A stretch of DNA of 19,048 bases. Source: PWXP01 sp034005525. Lineage in GTDB: Bacteria; Planctomycetota; Planctomycetia; Pirellulales; Thermoguttaceae. Positions 6,781 through 14,875 of this stretch are shown one piece after another (within the stretch, counting starts at the first letter, position 1; every line of letters starts with the position of its first letter). The stretch covers positions 1 to 19,048 of the forward strand of contig JAVEUP010000158.1 of assembly GCA_034005525.1 (NCBI GenBank), read 5' to 3'. Under the pieces are notes generated by a model. The model searched no databases. It was not told the DNA's origin and worked only from the letters and a program-made list of their open reading frames with translations. The position numbers and the translations under genes were made by a program.

Positions 6781-8136
6781 TCATTGAGAGCACACAGGAA
6801 TCGGCTCAGCGTGGACCGGGTTGGACTGCAAGACGCCGATCAGGCGACGGGCGGTGTCGACCACGACGTCCTCGGCCCGTGGGGCGAACCTGGTCATGTT
6901 GATCTCGTAACCGCCCTCGGGATGGGAAGCGGCGTCGGGAAGGTAACCGCCGCCCCAGTGCGTGTAGCCGTTGGTCCATACTCGCACGTCGGGCAGCTCC
7001 CGCTTGATGCGCAGACCAATGGCCGAAAGCACCTCACCCTGGCACCCGAACACGTAAACGTCGCCGATGCGCCATGCGCCCATGTGGAACGGCGTCGGCC
7101 ACAGCGTTTCCGGGTCATCTTTCGACGGCAGACTCACCAGTTCCACCACGCCGCCAAGCGCCACGGGGGCGCCGATCGCCTCTTCCAGGCCGGCGGGACG
7201 ATCGGCCGGTACCGGCGCCGGCGGCACCGCCAGTGCGGCGACCACCGCGCGGCCCAGTTCGTGCCCCAGTGCCGTGACTGTTTCCAGGTCGTCCAGAAGG
7301 ACTGTGCCGAAGCGGCCCGTCGGCAGCACGGCGCGCGGCTTGATGTCGCCGCCGCAGCCCTGCAGGAACACCGGCTCGGCGTCGGGATAGGCCGCGCGGA
7401 CCCAATCGCGCGCGTAGCCGGGATAATCGGTCCCAACCTGGTAGCCGAGTTCACTGGTCGCGCGAACGGTCGTCGGATGGCAGGCATAGCCGAACAGCAC
7501 GCAGCGGACCTCGCCCTCGGCGTTGAGCACCCGCAGAATCGGCACGTCGGGGTCGATCGGCTTGCGCGGTTCCGGGCGCATCCCGGTACATTTCCCCTCC
7601 TCGTTGAGTTGGCGGCGGTTGATTGCCATGGTGCTGGAACCGACGGTGAAGTCGAGCGCGGCCGGCTGCAAGTCGGCAACGGCCTCGTCGAAGAGCGCGC
7701 GGGTGCGTTCGGTGAAGAGGGCGTCGTGGTGGAGGTTCTCTGCATGCGGTTCGACGCTTCCCATGTGAGGGCCGTAGTGGGCGTGCGAGCAGTTGACCAT
7801 AAGATGCTGCTGCGGGATGCCGGCCGCCTCGGCCGCGGTGCGCAGCCGGCAGAGCTGGTTGTAGCTCAGTGCGCACAGGTCCAGCGCTACGAAGGCAACC
7901 CGCGTTTGGCCGTTGTCGAACACCACGCACTGCGCGTGCAGGCTCCGATGCACTCCCTCCGACGGCTTCTTGCGCGCGGCGAACCCGCGCATCCAGACCG
8001 GTCCTTCCGGCGTGATGTCGGCCGTGGCAATGCCAACCCGGAGCGGCCCGGGGCTGTCGGCCCGCGGCTCGGCTGCGGTGAGGTGCGCGCAAATGGCGAG
8101 CAACAGAAACATCATTGTGCAAAGACGGTACCGCAT
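6781..8136 (-). CDS. Secreted neutral/alkaline ceramidase-like protein
   Basis: A 451-aa protein with a signal peptide (MRYRLCTMMFLLLAICAHLTAA), so probably periplasmic or secreted. VGIATADITPEGPVWMRGF opens the catalytic domain as in the neutral/alkaline ceramidase N-terminal family. Candidate zinc ligands follow the family pattern: His118/His120 in NCSHAHYGP, His220 in ACHPTTV, Glu368 in CQGEVLSA and a Tyr in NGYTHWGGGYLP; QGCGGDIKP is another signature. True ceramidases cleave the amide of ceramide, but planctomycetes have many distant paralogues of unknown substrate, and the usual C-terminal immunoglobulin-like domain is missing here. The ATG at 8136 is chosen for the signal peptide and an AGGA about 9 nt upstream. 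The gene starts 32 bp after the beta-helix/WD40 frame on the same strand, so it is probably cotranscribed with it. Confidence 0.85.
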   Translation of the reverse strand: MRYRLCTMMFLLLAICAHLTAAEPRADSPGPLRVGIATADITPEGPVWMRGFAARKKPSEGVHRSLHAQCVVFDNGQTRVAFVALDLCALSYNQLCRLRTAAEAAGIPQQHLMVNCSHAHYGPHMGSVEPHAENLHHDALFTERTRALFDEAVADLQPAALDFTVGSSTMAINRRQLNEEGKCTGMRPEPRKPIDPDVPILRVLNAEGEVRCVLFGYACHPTTVRATSELGYQVGTDYPGYARDWVRAAYPDAEPVFLQGCGGDIKPRAVLPTGRFGTVLLDDLETVTALGHELGRAVVAALAVPPAPVPADRPAGLEEAIGAPVALGGVVELVSLPSKDDPETLWPTPFHMGAWRIGDVYVFGCQGEVLSAIGLRIKRELPDVRVWTNGYTHWGGGYLPDAASHPEGGYEINMTRFAPRAEDVVVDTARRLIGVLQSNPVHAEPIPVCSQ

Positions 8137-8168
8137 GGAGATGGTCCTTTCTTGCGAAGCGATGGAGT

Positions 8169-10067
8169 TCAAGGTTGCGGGCCGCCCGCTGGCAGCGGCC
8201 AGACGAGCAGCGAAGTATCGGCACTGGCCGACACGAGGCGCCGGCTGTCGGGCGCGATAGCCAGCCCAAGCACGTGCGATGCGTGGCCCCGCCATCGTGC
8301 GAGTTGCTCGCCGGAGCCGGGGTTCCAGCAGGTGATGGCGTTGTCCTCGCCGCCGGCGCACAGGATTGCGCCGTCGGGCGACAGGGCCAACGCGCGCACC
8401 CAACCGCCGTGGCTCATCTCGCCCGCGATTTCGCCGGTCTGGAGATCCCACTTCAGAATGCGGCCGTCGCGGCCGGAGGAGAATGCGTGGCGGCCGTCCC
8501 GTGCAAAGCAAACGGCATCGACCCAACCGCGATGTCCCTCGAACGTCTGAAGAAGCCGGGCTTCAGCCAGGTCCCATAACCGGGCCGTCCCGTCTCGGCC
8601 TCCGCTGATCAGCCGCTTGCCGTCGTCGGAGACGGCAACGCATAGCACGCCGCCGCGATGCTCTTTCATCACCTTTTCCGGCTCGCCGTTGCCGGGCGCC
8701 CAAATGCGGATGCGGCCGTCGCCGCCGCTGCTGATCAGCCGTCCGCCGTCCGGTGTGTAGGCAACCGACCGGACATAGCCGAGGTGTCCGGAAAGCTCCC
8801 GCAGCAGTCCCCCGCCAGGCAGGCGGAACTCGCGCAGCAGGCCGTCCTTGCAGCCTGCGGCAACCCTGTCGCCTTCCGGAGCAATGGCCACGGCATACGC
8901 GCCGAGGTTGGCGCCCTCGATCACCGAAAGCGACTCGCCGGTGTCGATATCCCACACCCGCAACGTGGCGTCGGAGGAGCCACTCACCACGCGCCGCCCG
9001 CCGGGCATAACGGCCACTGCCTGGACGGCCTGGCCGTGGCGGTCCCAGTCGAGGGTCGGTTTGCCCGTCGCGATGTCGCTCTCGACGACCATGCCGCCTC
9101 CGAACGACAGCACCCGACTGCCGTCCGGCGATACGCGAAGCAGCGTGCAATGGGCCGAATGCGCTACCCAACGCAACAGCACCTCGTTCTTCACGCGGTC
9201 CCAGCGGCGGATGGAGCCGTCGCGCGAGCCGGTGAGAATCTGGTCCGGATCCCGGCAGTAGGCCACCGCCGGCACGGCATGGCCATGATGGCCCCGGAAC
9301 CGGTTCAGTTCCTTGTAGCCGTCCACCTGAAACTCAACGGCCATGTGCCGCGTGCCGGCCAGCAGCCGCTCGCCGTCGGGCGAAAGCTCCAGTGCGCGGT
9401 TGTACGCGTTGTAGTCCTTGTGCCACGTGTTGAGCAGTTTGCCGGCGGCCAGGTCGTAATGTGCCAGCACCGGGCCCGACCCGGCAGCGCCGCTGACGAA
9501 AGCGGTCTTACCCGACACATCGTAAATGCCGTGGCTGAACGTATGCATCTCGTCCTTGACGAAAGCGAGTTCCCGGCCCGTGGCAAGCTCGAACTCCTTG
9601 AGTGTCGGCGGGGTTACCCCAGTGGTCAACACGCGGGCGCCGTCGGGCGAATAGCGGGCACTGAGCAGACTCGACTGCCCTGTCGCCACCGTACGCAACA
9701 CCTCGTTCTTTGCGGGGTCCCATTCGTGGACCGTGCCCGCACTATCGGCAAGCAGGACGGCCTGGCCATCCTGCCGGACGTCGATCGAGCGAATGCCGGC
9801 CGGAACGATCCGCTCGCGGAACAAACACTCGCCAGCGGCCATGTTCCATATCTCGACTACCGATCCCACGGCGATGATTGCCCGGCCGTCGGGCAGATAG
9901 ATCATGTCGCTGATGCCGCCATAGCGCATCCGCAGCGTTCCCAGCCGTGCCACGGCGCCTGCCGGCAGCGGATCACCCAGCCGGTCCCCGGTTGCAACAT
10001 CGGGGGCCGCAAGGTGCAAGGCGCTTGCTCCAAGCAGCACGGTGGCCGGGTACGTTGGAAACAGCAT
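8169..10067 (-). other. WD40 repeat protein read as a separate gene (alternative start at 10067)
   Basis: If the repeat at 10072-10183 is intergenic, this is a 632-aa secreted WD40 protein starting at the ATG at 10067. The first 22 residues are hydrophobic and signal-like but lack the usual Lys/Arg at the N terminus, which may have been lost to the repeat. No ribosome binding site is visible before this ATG, but many planctomycete genes lack one. At least seven WD40 blades are readable. The full-length frame and this one share the same stop, and the sequence alone cannot say which is translated. Confidence 0.45.
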
Positions 10068-11264
10068 GCCGTGGTGGGCCGGCGCAAGCCGGGGGATGCC
10101 TTGGTGCATACCGGCGCGAGAAACCGTCCTTGGGTCGCGCTGCCAACCGGCAGGCATGAATCGGCTTGCTGGTCCCACCCTACCGTCGCCCGGGTCGTGG
10201 CAGAATGGGCATGGACCGCCCTCGCAATCGACCGGCTTTCCCTCGACGAAGTTGAAGGCGCGTTCTTGCGGCGTCTTGTCCGGGCCGAACACATTGTCGA
10301 ACACGCGGGTATTGCCGGTCGCGCGAACCGAAACCTCCGCCGGCCGGGCGAACCAGTTGTTGTGGACCGCGGCCCCGTCGGAAGGCGTGCCGCGGATGCC
10401 CACGTGGATGTGCGGACTGAGGAACGTGTTGTGATGAACGTGCATCCAGTCGCCGGCGATATCGGTTGCGTCGCCGCGATCCCGCCCGCCGTGCATGTCG
10501 AAGTGGCTGCTCGTGGCGTTCTCCATGATCAGGTTCCACGCCACTTCGTAGCCGGCACCGGGCGATCCGCTACAAGCGACGTGGTGGCGGCAGTAGTCGA
10601 ACTTGTTGGCAATAATGCGGACGTCGCTGCCGCTGCCGACTGATACACCGTAACCGTATCCGCCGCGCTGGCAGTGATGGATGTAATTATGGTGAATGTG
10701 GGTCTTCAAGGCGCCGCTGCCCACGCCGATGCCGCTGATGTTGAAGCCGTAGATCTCGCAGTTGTCCACCCGCGTATTGTAGTGGTTGACGGACAAGAAC
10801 GACCCACTGCCGGCGATCCGCTCCGTACCCATTTCAGCCCCTTCGAAGCGAAGCCCGGTCAGGCGGATATCGTCGCCGGCGGCCGTGAGCATACGGCCGA
10901 ACGTGGCCGTGAACAGTCGCGCACCCGGGCAGCCGTCCTTGCCGCGGGTGCCGGCCAGCGTCACGCCGGCCGGAATGGAGATCGGCCGCTGGCCGCTTAA
11001 GTCGATTTCCGCGCCGCCGGGCACGAAGACAACCTGGCCCGGCTGTGCTTTCCGAAGTGCAGCTATGAGTTCTTCGCGGTTGCGGACGACGAAATCGCCC
11101 GTTTCGTAGATATCGCTGTAGCCCTCGCCGCCGCCAATCGGGTTGCCGGTCGGGTTCGCCTCGCAACCGTAGGTTGCCTCGGCGGCCTTCGCTTGTTGCG
11201 TTTCCGCCGCCAGACCGGCGAGGATAAGGGTGACCACTGCCGTACGAGATAACAATGATCGCAT
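8169..11264 (-). CDS. Secreted pectate-lyase-like beta-helix protein fused in frame to a WD40 protein
   Basis: One uninterrupted 1031-aa frame. Residues 1-27 are a signal peptide (MRSLLSRTAVVTLILAGLAA). Residues about 28-350 resemble a right-handed beta-helix of the pectate lyase superfamily: GVTLAGTRG, repeated Asn/His turns (HIHHNYIHHC, VHHNTFLS, VHNNWFARP). Residues 361-398 are encoded by a repeat element. Met400 begins a hydrophobic segment (MLFPTYPATVLLGASALHLA), then GDPLPAGAVARLGTLRMR, the usual opening of secreted planctomycete WD40 proteins, and a propeller with repeats such as VVSGSSDATLRVWD, LISSGGDGRIRIW and LISGGRDGTARLWD to the end. The ATG at 11264 is preceded by AGGAGG 9 nt away; the frame opens further upstream (11333) without support. 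The two halves look like separate genes joined by the repeat. Substrate and partners are unknown. Confidence 0.8.
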   Translation of the reverse strand: MRSLLSRTAVVTLILAGLAAETQQAKAAEATYGCEANPTGNPIGGGEGYSDIYETGDFVVRNREELIAALRKAQPGQVVFVPGGAEIDLSGQRPISIPAGVTLAGTRGKDGCPGARLFTATFGRMLTAAGDDIRLTGLRFEGAEMGTERIAGSGSFLSVNHYNTRVDNCEIYGFNISGIGVGSGALKTHIHHNYIHHCQRGGYGYGVSVGSGSDVRIIANKFDYCRHHVACSGSPGAGYEVAWNLIMENATSSHFDMHGGRDRGDATDIAGDWMHVHHNTFLSPHIHVGIRGTPSDGAAVHNNWFARPAEVSVRATGNTRVFDNVFGPDKTPQERAFNFVEGKPVDCEGGPCPFCHDPGDGRVGPASRFMPAGWQRDPRTVSRAGMHQGIPRLAPAHHGMLFPTYPATVLLGASALHLAAPDVATGDRLGDPLPAGAVARLGTLRMRYGGISDMIYLPDGRAIIAVGSVVEIWNMAAGECLFRERIVPAGIRSIDVRQDGQAVLLADSAGTVHEWDPAKNEVLRTVATGQSSLLSARYSPDGARVLTTGVTPPTLKEFELATGRELAFVKDEMHTFSHGIYDVSGKTAFVSGAAGSGPVLAHYDLAAGKLLNTWHKDYNAYNRALELSPDGERLLAGTRHMAVEFQVDGYKELNRFRGHHGHAVPAVAYCRDPDQILTGSRDGSIRRWDRVKNEVLLRWVAHSAHCTLLRVSPDGSRVLSFGGGMVVESDIATGKPTLDWDRHGQAVQAVAVMPGGRRVVSGSSDATLRVWDIDTGESLSVIEGANLGAYAVAIAPEGDRVAAGCKDGLLREFRLPGGGLLRELSGHLGYVRSVAYTPDGGRLISSGGDGRIRIWAPGNGEPEKVMKEHRGGVLCVAVSDDGKRLISGGRDGTARLWDLAEARLLQTFEGHRGWVDAVCFARDGRHAFSSGRDGRILKWDLQTGEIAGEMSHGGWVRALALSPDGAILCAGGEDNAITCWNPGSGEQLARWRGHASHVLGLAIAPDSRRLVSASADTSLLVWPLPAGGPQP
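10072..10183. repeat. GGTGGG-type inverted-repeat element inside the beta-helix/WD40 frame
   Basis: GGTGGGCCGGCGCAAGCCGG (10072-10091) pairs with CGGCTTGCTGGTCCCACC (10162-10179), about 112 bp including the final CCCTAC. The right arm agrees at about 23 of 26 positions with 6692-6717 in the 217-bp element, so both belong to one repeat family. In the coding direction it has no stop codon and supplies about 38 residues (VGPASRFMPAG...PRLAPAHHG). It ends 4 bp before the ATG of the WD40 part. Confidence 0.75.
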
Positions 11265-11273
11265 GGTGTCGCG

Positions 11274-11280
11274 CCTCCTC
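11274..11280 (-). promoter_or_regulatory. Ribosome binding site that sets the beta-helix gene start
   Basis: GAGGAGG on the minus strand, 9 nt before the ATG at 11264. It favours that start, with a complete signal peptide, over the longer open frame to 11333. Confidence 0.75.
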
Positions 11281-11425
11281 GGTAGGGTGATGGAGCCGGA
11301 ATGCTGCTCGCCGCTTTTTTCGGGCATCGGCAAGGGATGCGGCGGTTTGCCCGGGTGGATGCTCGGTAGGCTCGTTCAGTTCTCGGTCGCCATGATTTGA
11401 ACGCCTCACGTCCTCGGGCCGGGAC

Positions 11426-11586
11426 CAGCCCGGGGTGCGAGTGGCATGGTTGAATGTAGTAGAAACCGGACGGGTGGTCAACGGTACGGCAGGCTGGAAT
11501 CGTGCCGCATCTCGTGCCGAAGGCACGGCCCTAAATCAGCCCGGGGTGGAGTGGCGTGAGGTACGAACGCCGCGCAACCCCGGGTC
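11426..11586. repeat. CAGCCCGGGGT repeats in the divergent intergenic region
   Basis: CAGCCCGGGGTGCGAGTGGC (11426-11445) and CAGCCCGGGGTGGAGTGGC (from 11537) are near-identical direct copies. The second copy forms an imperfect 20-bp inverted repeat with ACGCCGCGCAACCCCGGGTC, ending near 11587. A small hairpin GTGCC-GAA-GGCAC (11514-11526) precedes it. Similar hairpins are, to my knowledge, widespread in planctomycete intergenic DNA. Apart from these repeats, 11281-11700 holds no recognisable gene and should contain the promoters of the two divergent genes. Confidence 0.6.
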
Positions 11587-11700
11587 AAAGGACTGAGCCC
11601 ATAGCCTCGTTCATCGTCGAATCCATTTTAACCCCGGGCCAGCTTGACGGCATGCCTGCCTGTGCGGTAGCGTATCGAATTGGATACGGGAGAACTACCG

Positions 11701-14424
11701 ATGACCAAAGCCGACGATATCCACCTGCCCGTTGAGGTTTGCGGCGTGACGTTCCGCAATCCCTTCTACGTGGCTTCCGGCCCGACCACGATGACCGTGG
11801 AGCAGTTGCAGCGAATCGCCGATTCCGGCTGGGGCGGAGCGAGCCTGAAGCTGACGGTGTACCCGCTGCCTTACATTAACCGGGAGCCCCGGTACGGCTA
11901 CTATCCCGACCGGAACTTCTTTGCCTTCACCGCCGAGAAGCGGCTCCTTCTGGACCAGTTGCTCCGGTTGATCGAGGAGGGCCGGAGGGCGGCGCCGGAG
12001 TTGGTGCTGTTCGCCAATATCACGTATTCCGGCGACGACGGGCCGGATGGCTGGGTGACGATGGCCAGGCAGTGCGAAGCGGCCGGGGCGCACGTGATCG
12101 AGTTGAACATGTGCTGCCCGAATATGTCGTTCAACGTCGAGGTGAGCGGGCGGGATACCGGCGGTCCGAAGACCGGCGCCAGCATGGGCAAGAACCAATC
12201 GGTGGCCACGGAAGTTGTCGCCTGCGTGAAGGCCGCGATTGGCGTCCCGCTTTTCCTGAAGCTGACTCCCGAAGGCGGCCAGATCGGGCCGATCGCGCGG
12301 GCGGCCTTCGACGCCGGCGCCGACGCGGTGGGCGGCACGGCCAACCGGCTCGGCATCCCGCCGATCAACCTCGACAACCCGACGCGCTCGATGTACTACC
12401 TGCAAGAGGAAATCGGCATGGCGTGCCTCTCGGGTAAGTGGCTGCGGCCGCTGGCCCTGCGTGACGTGTACGAAATGCGCAAGGCATGCGGGCCGGATCG
12501 GGTGATTACGGGCGTGGGCGGCGTGGCTGATTGGAAGGACGCGGTGGAACACGTCATGTGCGGCGCCGACCTGGTGGGTATCTGCACGGAGACGCTGCTG
12601 CGCGGGTTCGGCTTCCTGCCGGAATTGCTGCAAGGCTTCAAAGGCTACATGCAGGAGAAGGGCTACCGGACGCTCCGCGACATGCGCGAGCTGATCGTGC
12701 CTGCGATTACCGCTGCGCCGGACCTGACCATTTACTCCGGTCATGCACGCCTGAAGGACTCGCGCCCCACCGCCCCGTGTGTGATGGCCTGCCCGAACTC
12801 GGTGCCTGCCCAGGGCTATGTTCGCCGGGTGGCCGAGGGGCGCATCGAGGAAGCGTACCAGTTGATCATGTCGCGTTCGCCCCTGCAGTCGGTTTGCGGC
12901 CTGGTTTGCGACCATCCCTGCGAGAACGAATGTACGCGGGGCCTGAAGGACCAGCCGCTGATGATCCGGGAGATCAAGCGATTCGTTCTGGAAACCGCCC
13001 GCCGCGAGGGCTGGCGGCCGGTGCAGCTCGGGCCGGCCGAAGGGGACAGTCCCATTTTCGCGGATCAAGCGGTTTGTGAGACAGATCGGTCCTGCGCCGC
13101 GAAAATTGGGACAGTCCCCGGTGAAAGGCCGCGAACCAAGGAACCGGTGGCGGTCGTCGGCACCGGGCCGGCGGGCATCGCGGCTGCGTACGACTTGGCC
13201 CGGGTTGGATACCGGGTGACGATGTTCGAGGCCGCGCCGAAGCCCGGCGGCATGCTCCGCTACGGCATCCCGGCTTTTCGGCTCAGCGGGGAGGACCTGG
13301 ACCGCGAGATCGACGTTCTGAAGGCGCTCGGAGTGGAAATCAGAACCGGGACCGTCGTGGGCCGCGATGTCCCATTCGATTCGCTCCGGGAGGATCACCG
13401 GGCCGTATTCCTCGGCGTCGGGGCACAGCAGGGTTGGAAGCTGAATATCCCCGGGGAGGACAGTGCCGGTTCGCTGAATGCAATCGACTTCCTGCGGGAA
13501 ACGCGGAACGGGGCCGCACGCGCGCCGGGGCGGAGGGTTGCGGTTGTCGGCGGCGGGTTCACCGCGGTGGATGCGGCCCGAGCCGCCCGGCGCCTCGGCG
13601 CCGAAGAGGTGTTCATCCTCTACCGGCGCACCCGCGATGAAATGCCGGCCACGCCCGAGGAGGTTCTCGAGGCCGAAGAGGAAGGCGTGCGGGTGATGTA
13701 CCTGGTTTCGCCTCGCGAGATTGTCGCTGAGGACGGCGCGGTGAAGGGTATCCGGCTGATGCACTACGTGTTGGAAACAGGAACCGACCCCTCGGGCCGC
13801 CGCCGGCCGCGCGAAGTGCCCGGCGCCGAGTTCACGCTTGCCGTTGACGCGGTGATCGCCGCGTTGGGACAGCAGGTCGATTTTGCGGGATTGCCCCGCG
13901 ACGGGCTGGGCCGCCTCACTGCTTCAGACGGCACCTGCGCCACGCCGGAAGCCGGTGTGTTCGCCGGCGGCGACTGTGTTCTGGGGCCGAAGAACGTCAT
14001 CAGCGCCATCGCCATGGGTAAGAGGGCGGCCGTTTCCATTGACCAATACCTTTCCGGTTCGCGTGCGGTTCTTCAGCACGTTCCGGCTGAAGAGGAAGTT
14101 GACCGTGATGCGGTCTTGGCCAGGCACGGGCAGCAGCGGCGCCGCTACCGCCCCGAGTTGGCGAAGCGTCCGCCGGAGCAGCGGGCGGGCGACTTCCGGT
14201 ATTGCGCGGCCGCGCTCACCAAAGAGCAGGCCGTTCACGAGGCGAGCCGCTGTCTGGCTTGCGGCTGCGGCCCCGGGTGCGAGATCTGCCTTCGCCTGTG
14301 CAAGATGGCCGCCTACCGGACCGACCCGACCGGCCGGCTGATCTTGGACGAGGACCGCTGCGTCGCCTGCGGGCTATGCCTGCAACTGTGCCCCAACGAC
14401 GCCGTGGAGATGGTGCGGACGTGA
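11701..14424 (+). CDS. Dihydropyrimidine dehydrogenase-like FMN/FAD/Fe-S multidomain oxidoreductase
   Basis: A 907-aa cytoplasmic enzyme. Residues about 4-345 are a dihydroorotate/dihydropyrimidine dehydrogenase-type FMN barrel (PreA-like): NPFYVASGPTTMT, IELNMCCPN with Cys138/Cys139 at the catalytic-Cys position, LFLKLTPEGGQ, GVGGVADWKDAVEHVMCGAD. About 360-445 is the Fe-S domain of GltD/PreT proteins (CVMACPNSVPAQGY, CGLVCDHPCENEC). About 484-800 is the FAD/NADPH part: VGTGPAGIAAAYDLA (Gly487), GGMLRYGIP, a second Rossmann GGGFTAVDAARAA (Gly617) and FAGGDCVLGPKNVISAIAMG. The end has CLACGCGPGCEIC and a ferredoxin motif C887-C890-C893-C897. Expected chemistry is NADPH-linked reduction of a uracil/thymine-like base, but the substrate is not certain. 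The ATG at 11701 has GGGAG 9 nt upstream. Residues 448-473 derive from a repeat insertion. Domain order differs from eukaryotic DPD. Confidence 0.88.
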   Translation: MTKADDIHLPVEVCGVTFRNPFYVASGPTTMTVEQLQRIADSGWGGASLKLTVYPLPYINREPRYGYYPDRNFFAFTAEKRLLLDQLLRLIEEGRRAAPELVLFANITYSGDDGPDGWVTMARQCEAAGAHVIELNMCCPNMSFNVEVSGRDTGGPKTGASMGKNQSVATEVVACVKAAIGVPLFLKLTPEGGQIGPIARAAFDAGADAVGGTANRLGIPPINLDNPTRSMYYLQEEIGMACLSGKWLRPLALRDVYEMRKACGPDRVITGVGGVADWKDAVEHVMCGADLVGICTETLLRGFGFLPELLQGFKGYMQEKGYRTLRDMRELIVPAITAAPDLTIYSGHARLKDSRPTAPCVMACPNSVPAQGYVRRVAEGRIEEAYQLIMSRSPLQSVCGLVCDHPCENECTRGLKDQPLMIREIKRFVLETARREGWRPVQLGPAEGDSPIFADQAVCETDRSCAAKIGTVPGERPRTKEPVAVVGTGPAGIAAAYDLARVGYRVTMFEAAPKPGGMLRYGIPAFRLSGEDLDREIDVLKALGVEIRTGTVVGRDVPFDSLREDHRAVFLGVGAQQGWKLNIPGEDSAGSLNAIDFLRETRNGAARAPGRRVAVVGGGFTAVDAARAARRLGAEEVFILYRRTRDEMPATPEEVLEAEEEGVRVMYLVSPREIVAEDGAVKGIRLMHYVLETGTDPSGRRRPREVPGAEFTLAVDAVIAALGQQVDFAGLPRDGLGRLTASDGTCATPEAGVFAGGDCVLGPKNVISAIAMGKRAAVSIDQYLSGSRAVLQHVPAEEEVDRDAVLARHGQQRRRYRPELAKRPPEQRAGDFRYCAAALTKEQAVHEASRCLACGCGPGCEICLRLCKMAAYRTDPTGRLILDEDRCVACGLCLQLCPNDAVEMVRT
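13042..13119. repeat. 78-bp palindromic element inserted in frame within the dehydrogenase gene
   Basis: The left arm GGGGACAGTCCCATTTTCG (from 13042) and the right arm, ending CGAAAATTGGGACAGTCCCC at 13119, are inverted copies over about 22 bp with one extra base and one mismatch. The length is 78 bp, exactly 26 codons, with no stop in frame. It encodes residues 448-473, in the linker between the Fe-S domain and the FAD Rossmann fold. Its arms and part of its middle (GATCGGTC...GCGCCGCGAAAA) match the cores of the elements at 2737-2818 and 3231-3311. Confidence 0.85.
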
Positions 14425-14429
14425 CAGCC

Positions 14430-14450
14430 GCAGGGTGGGTGGTTCCGGCC
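14430..14450 (+). repeat. 20-bp repeat arm, inverted partner at 15875-15894
   Basis: GCAGGGTGGGTGGTTCCGGC here and the reverse complement of 15875-15894 (GTAGGGTGGATGGTTCCGGC) agree at 18 of 20 positions. Together they bracket about 1.46 kb containing the small secreted-protein gene. This arm begins only 6 bp after the dehydrogenase stop codon. Confidence 0.6.
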
Positions 14451-14875
14451 ACGCACTAAATTGGGAAGACGGCTTCACCTCGCCAAACGGCCGGGTTCAT
14501 CCTCGCGAGCGACAGTTTTCAGCGCAGAAGCCGTGGGGCTGGTTCCGGCTCGGCAGGTGAAAACCCGGGGAAGAAGGGTCTAGCCCGGATTGGCGAACTA
14601 CGTTCCATTGGTGACGGTGTGTTCCGTCGCCGCCGAGCGGCGGGGTGCGACGGAGCAATAGCGGCACGGCGCAAGCCGTCCGGTTCGTCCGTTGCGGCCA
14701 ATTACGCCATTCACGCACACGCTAGGACCGGAGGGCTTGCGCCCTTCCGCTTCCGCTTTGACCGCGATTGGTTTCTGAGAAATCGCGCGAAAACGTGTCG
14801 TACGCAGAGCCCTCGCTTCGGAACACAAACCGCCGCCAATCTCCCGTGAAGACGGCTAGCTCTTTCACCAGCCCA

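Noticed and set aside
6784..8550. A 588-residue plus-strand frame opposite the ceramidase-like gene
   Set aside because: It is the antisense shadow of a well-supported gene; such long shadows are usual at this GC content.
8658..10643. A 661-residue plus-strand frame opposite the beta-helix/WD40 frame
   Set aside because: Antisense shadow of WD40 repeats; no family features.
11695..13764. A 689-residue minus-strand frame opposite the dehydrogenase gene
   Set aside because: Antisense shadow; the plus strand has clear cofactor motifs throughout.
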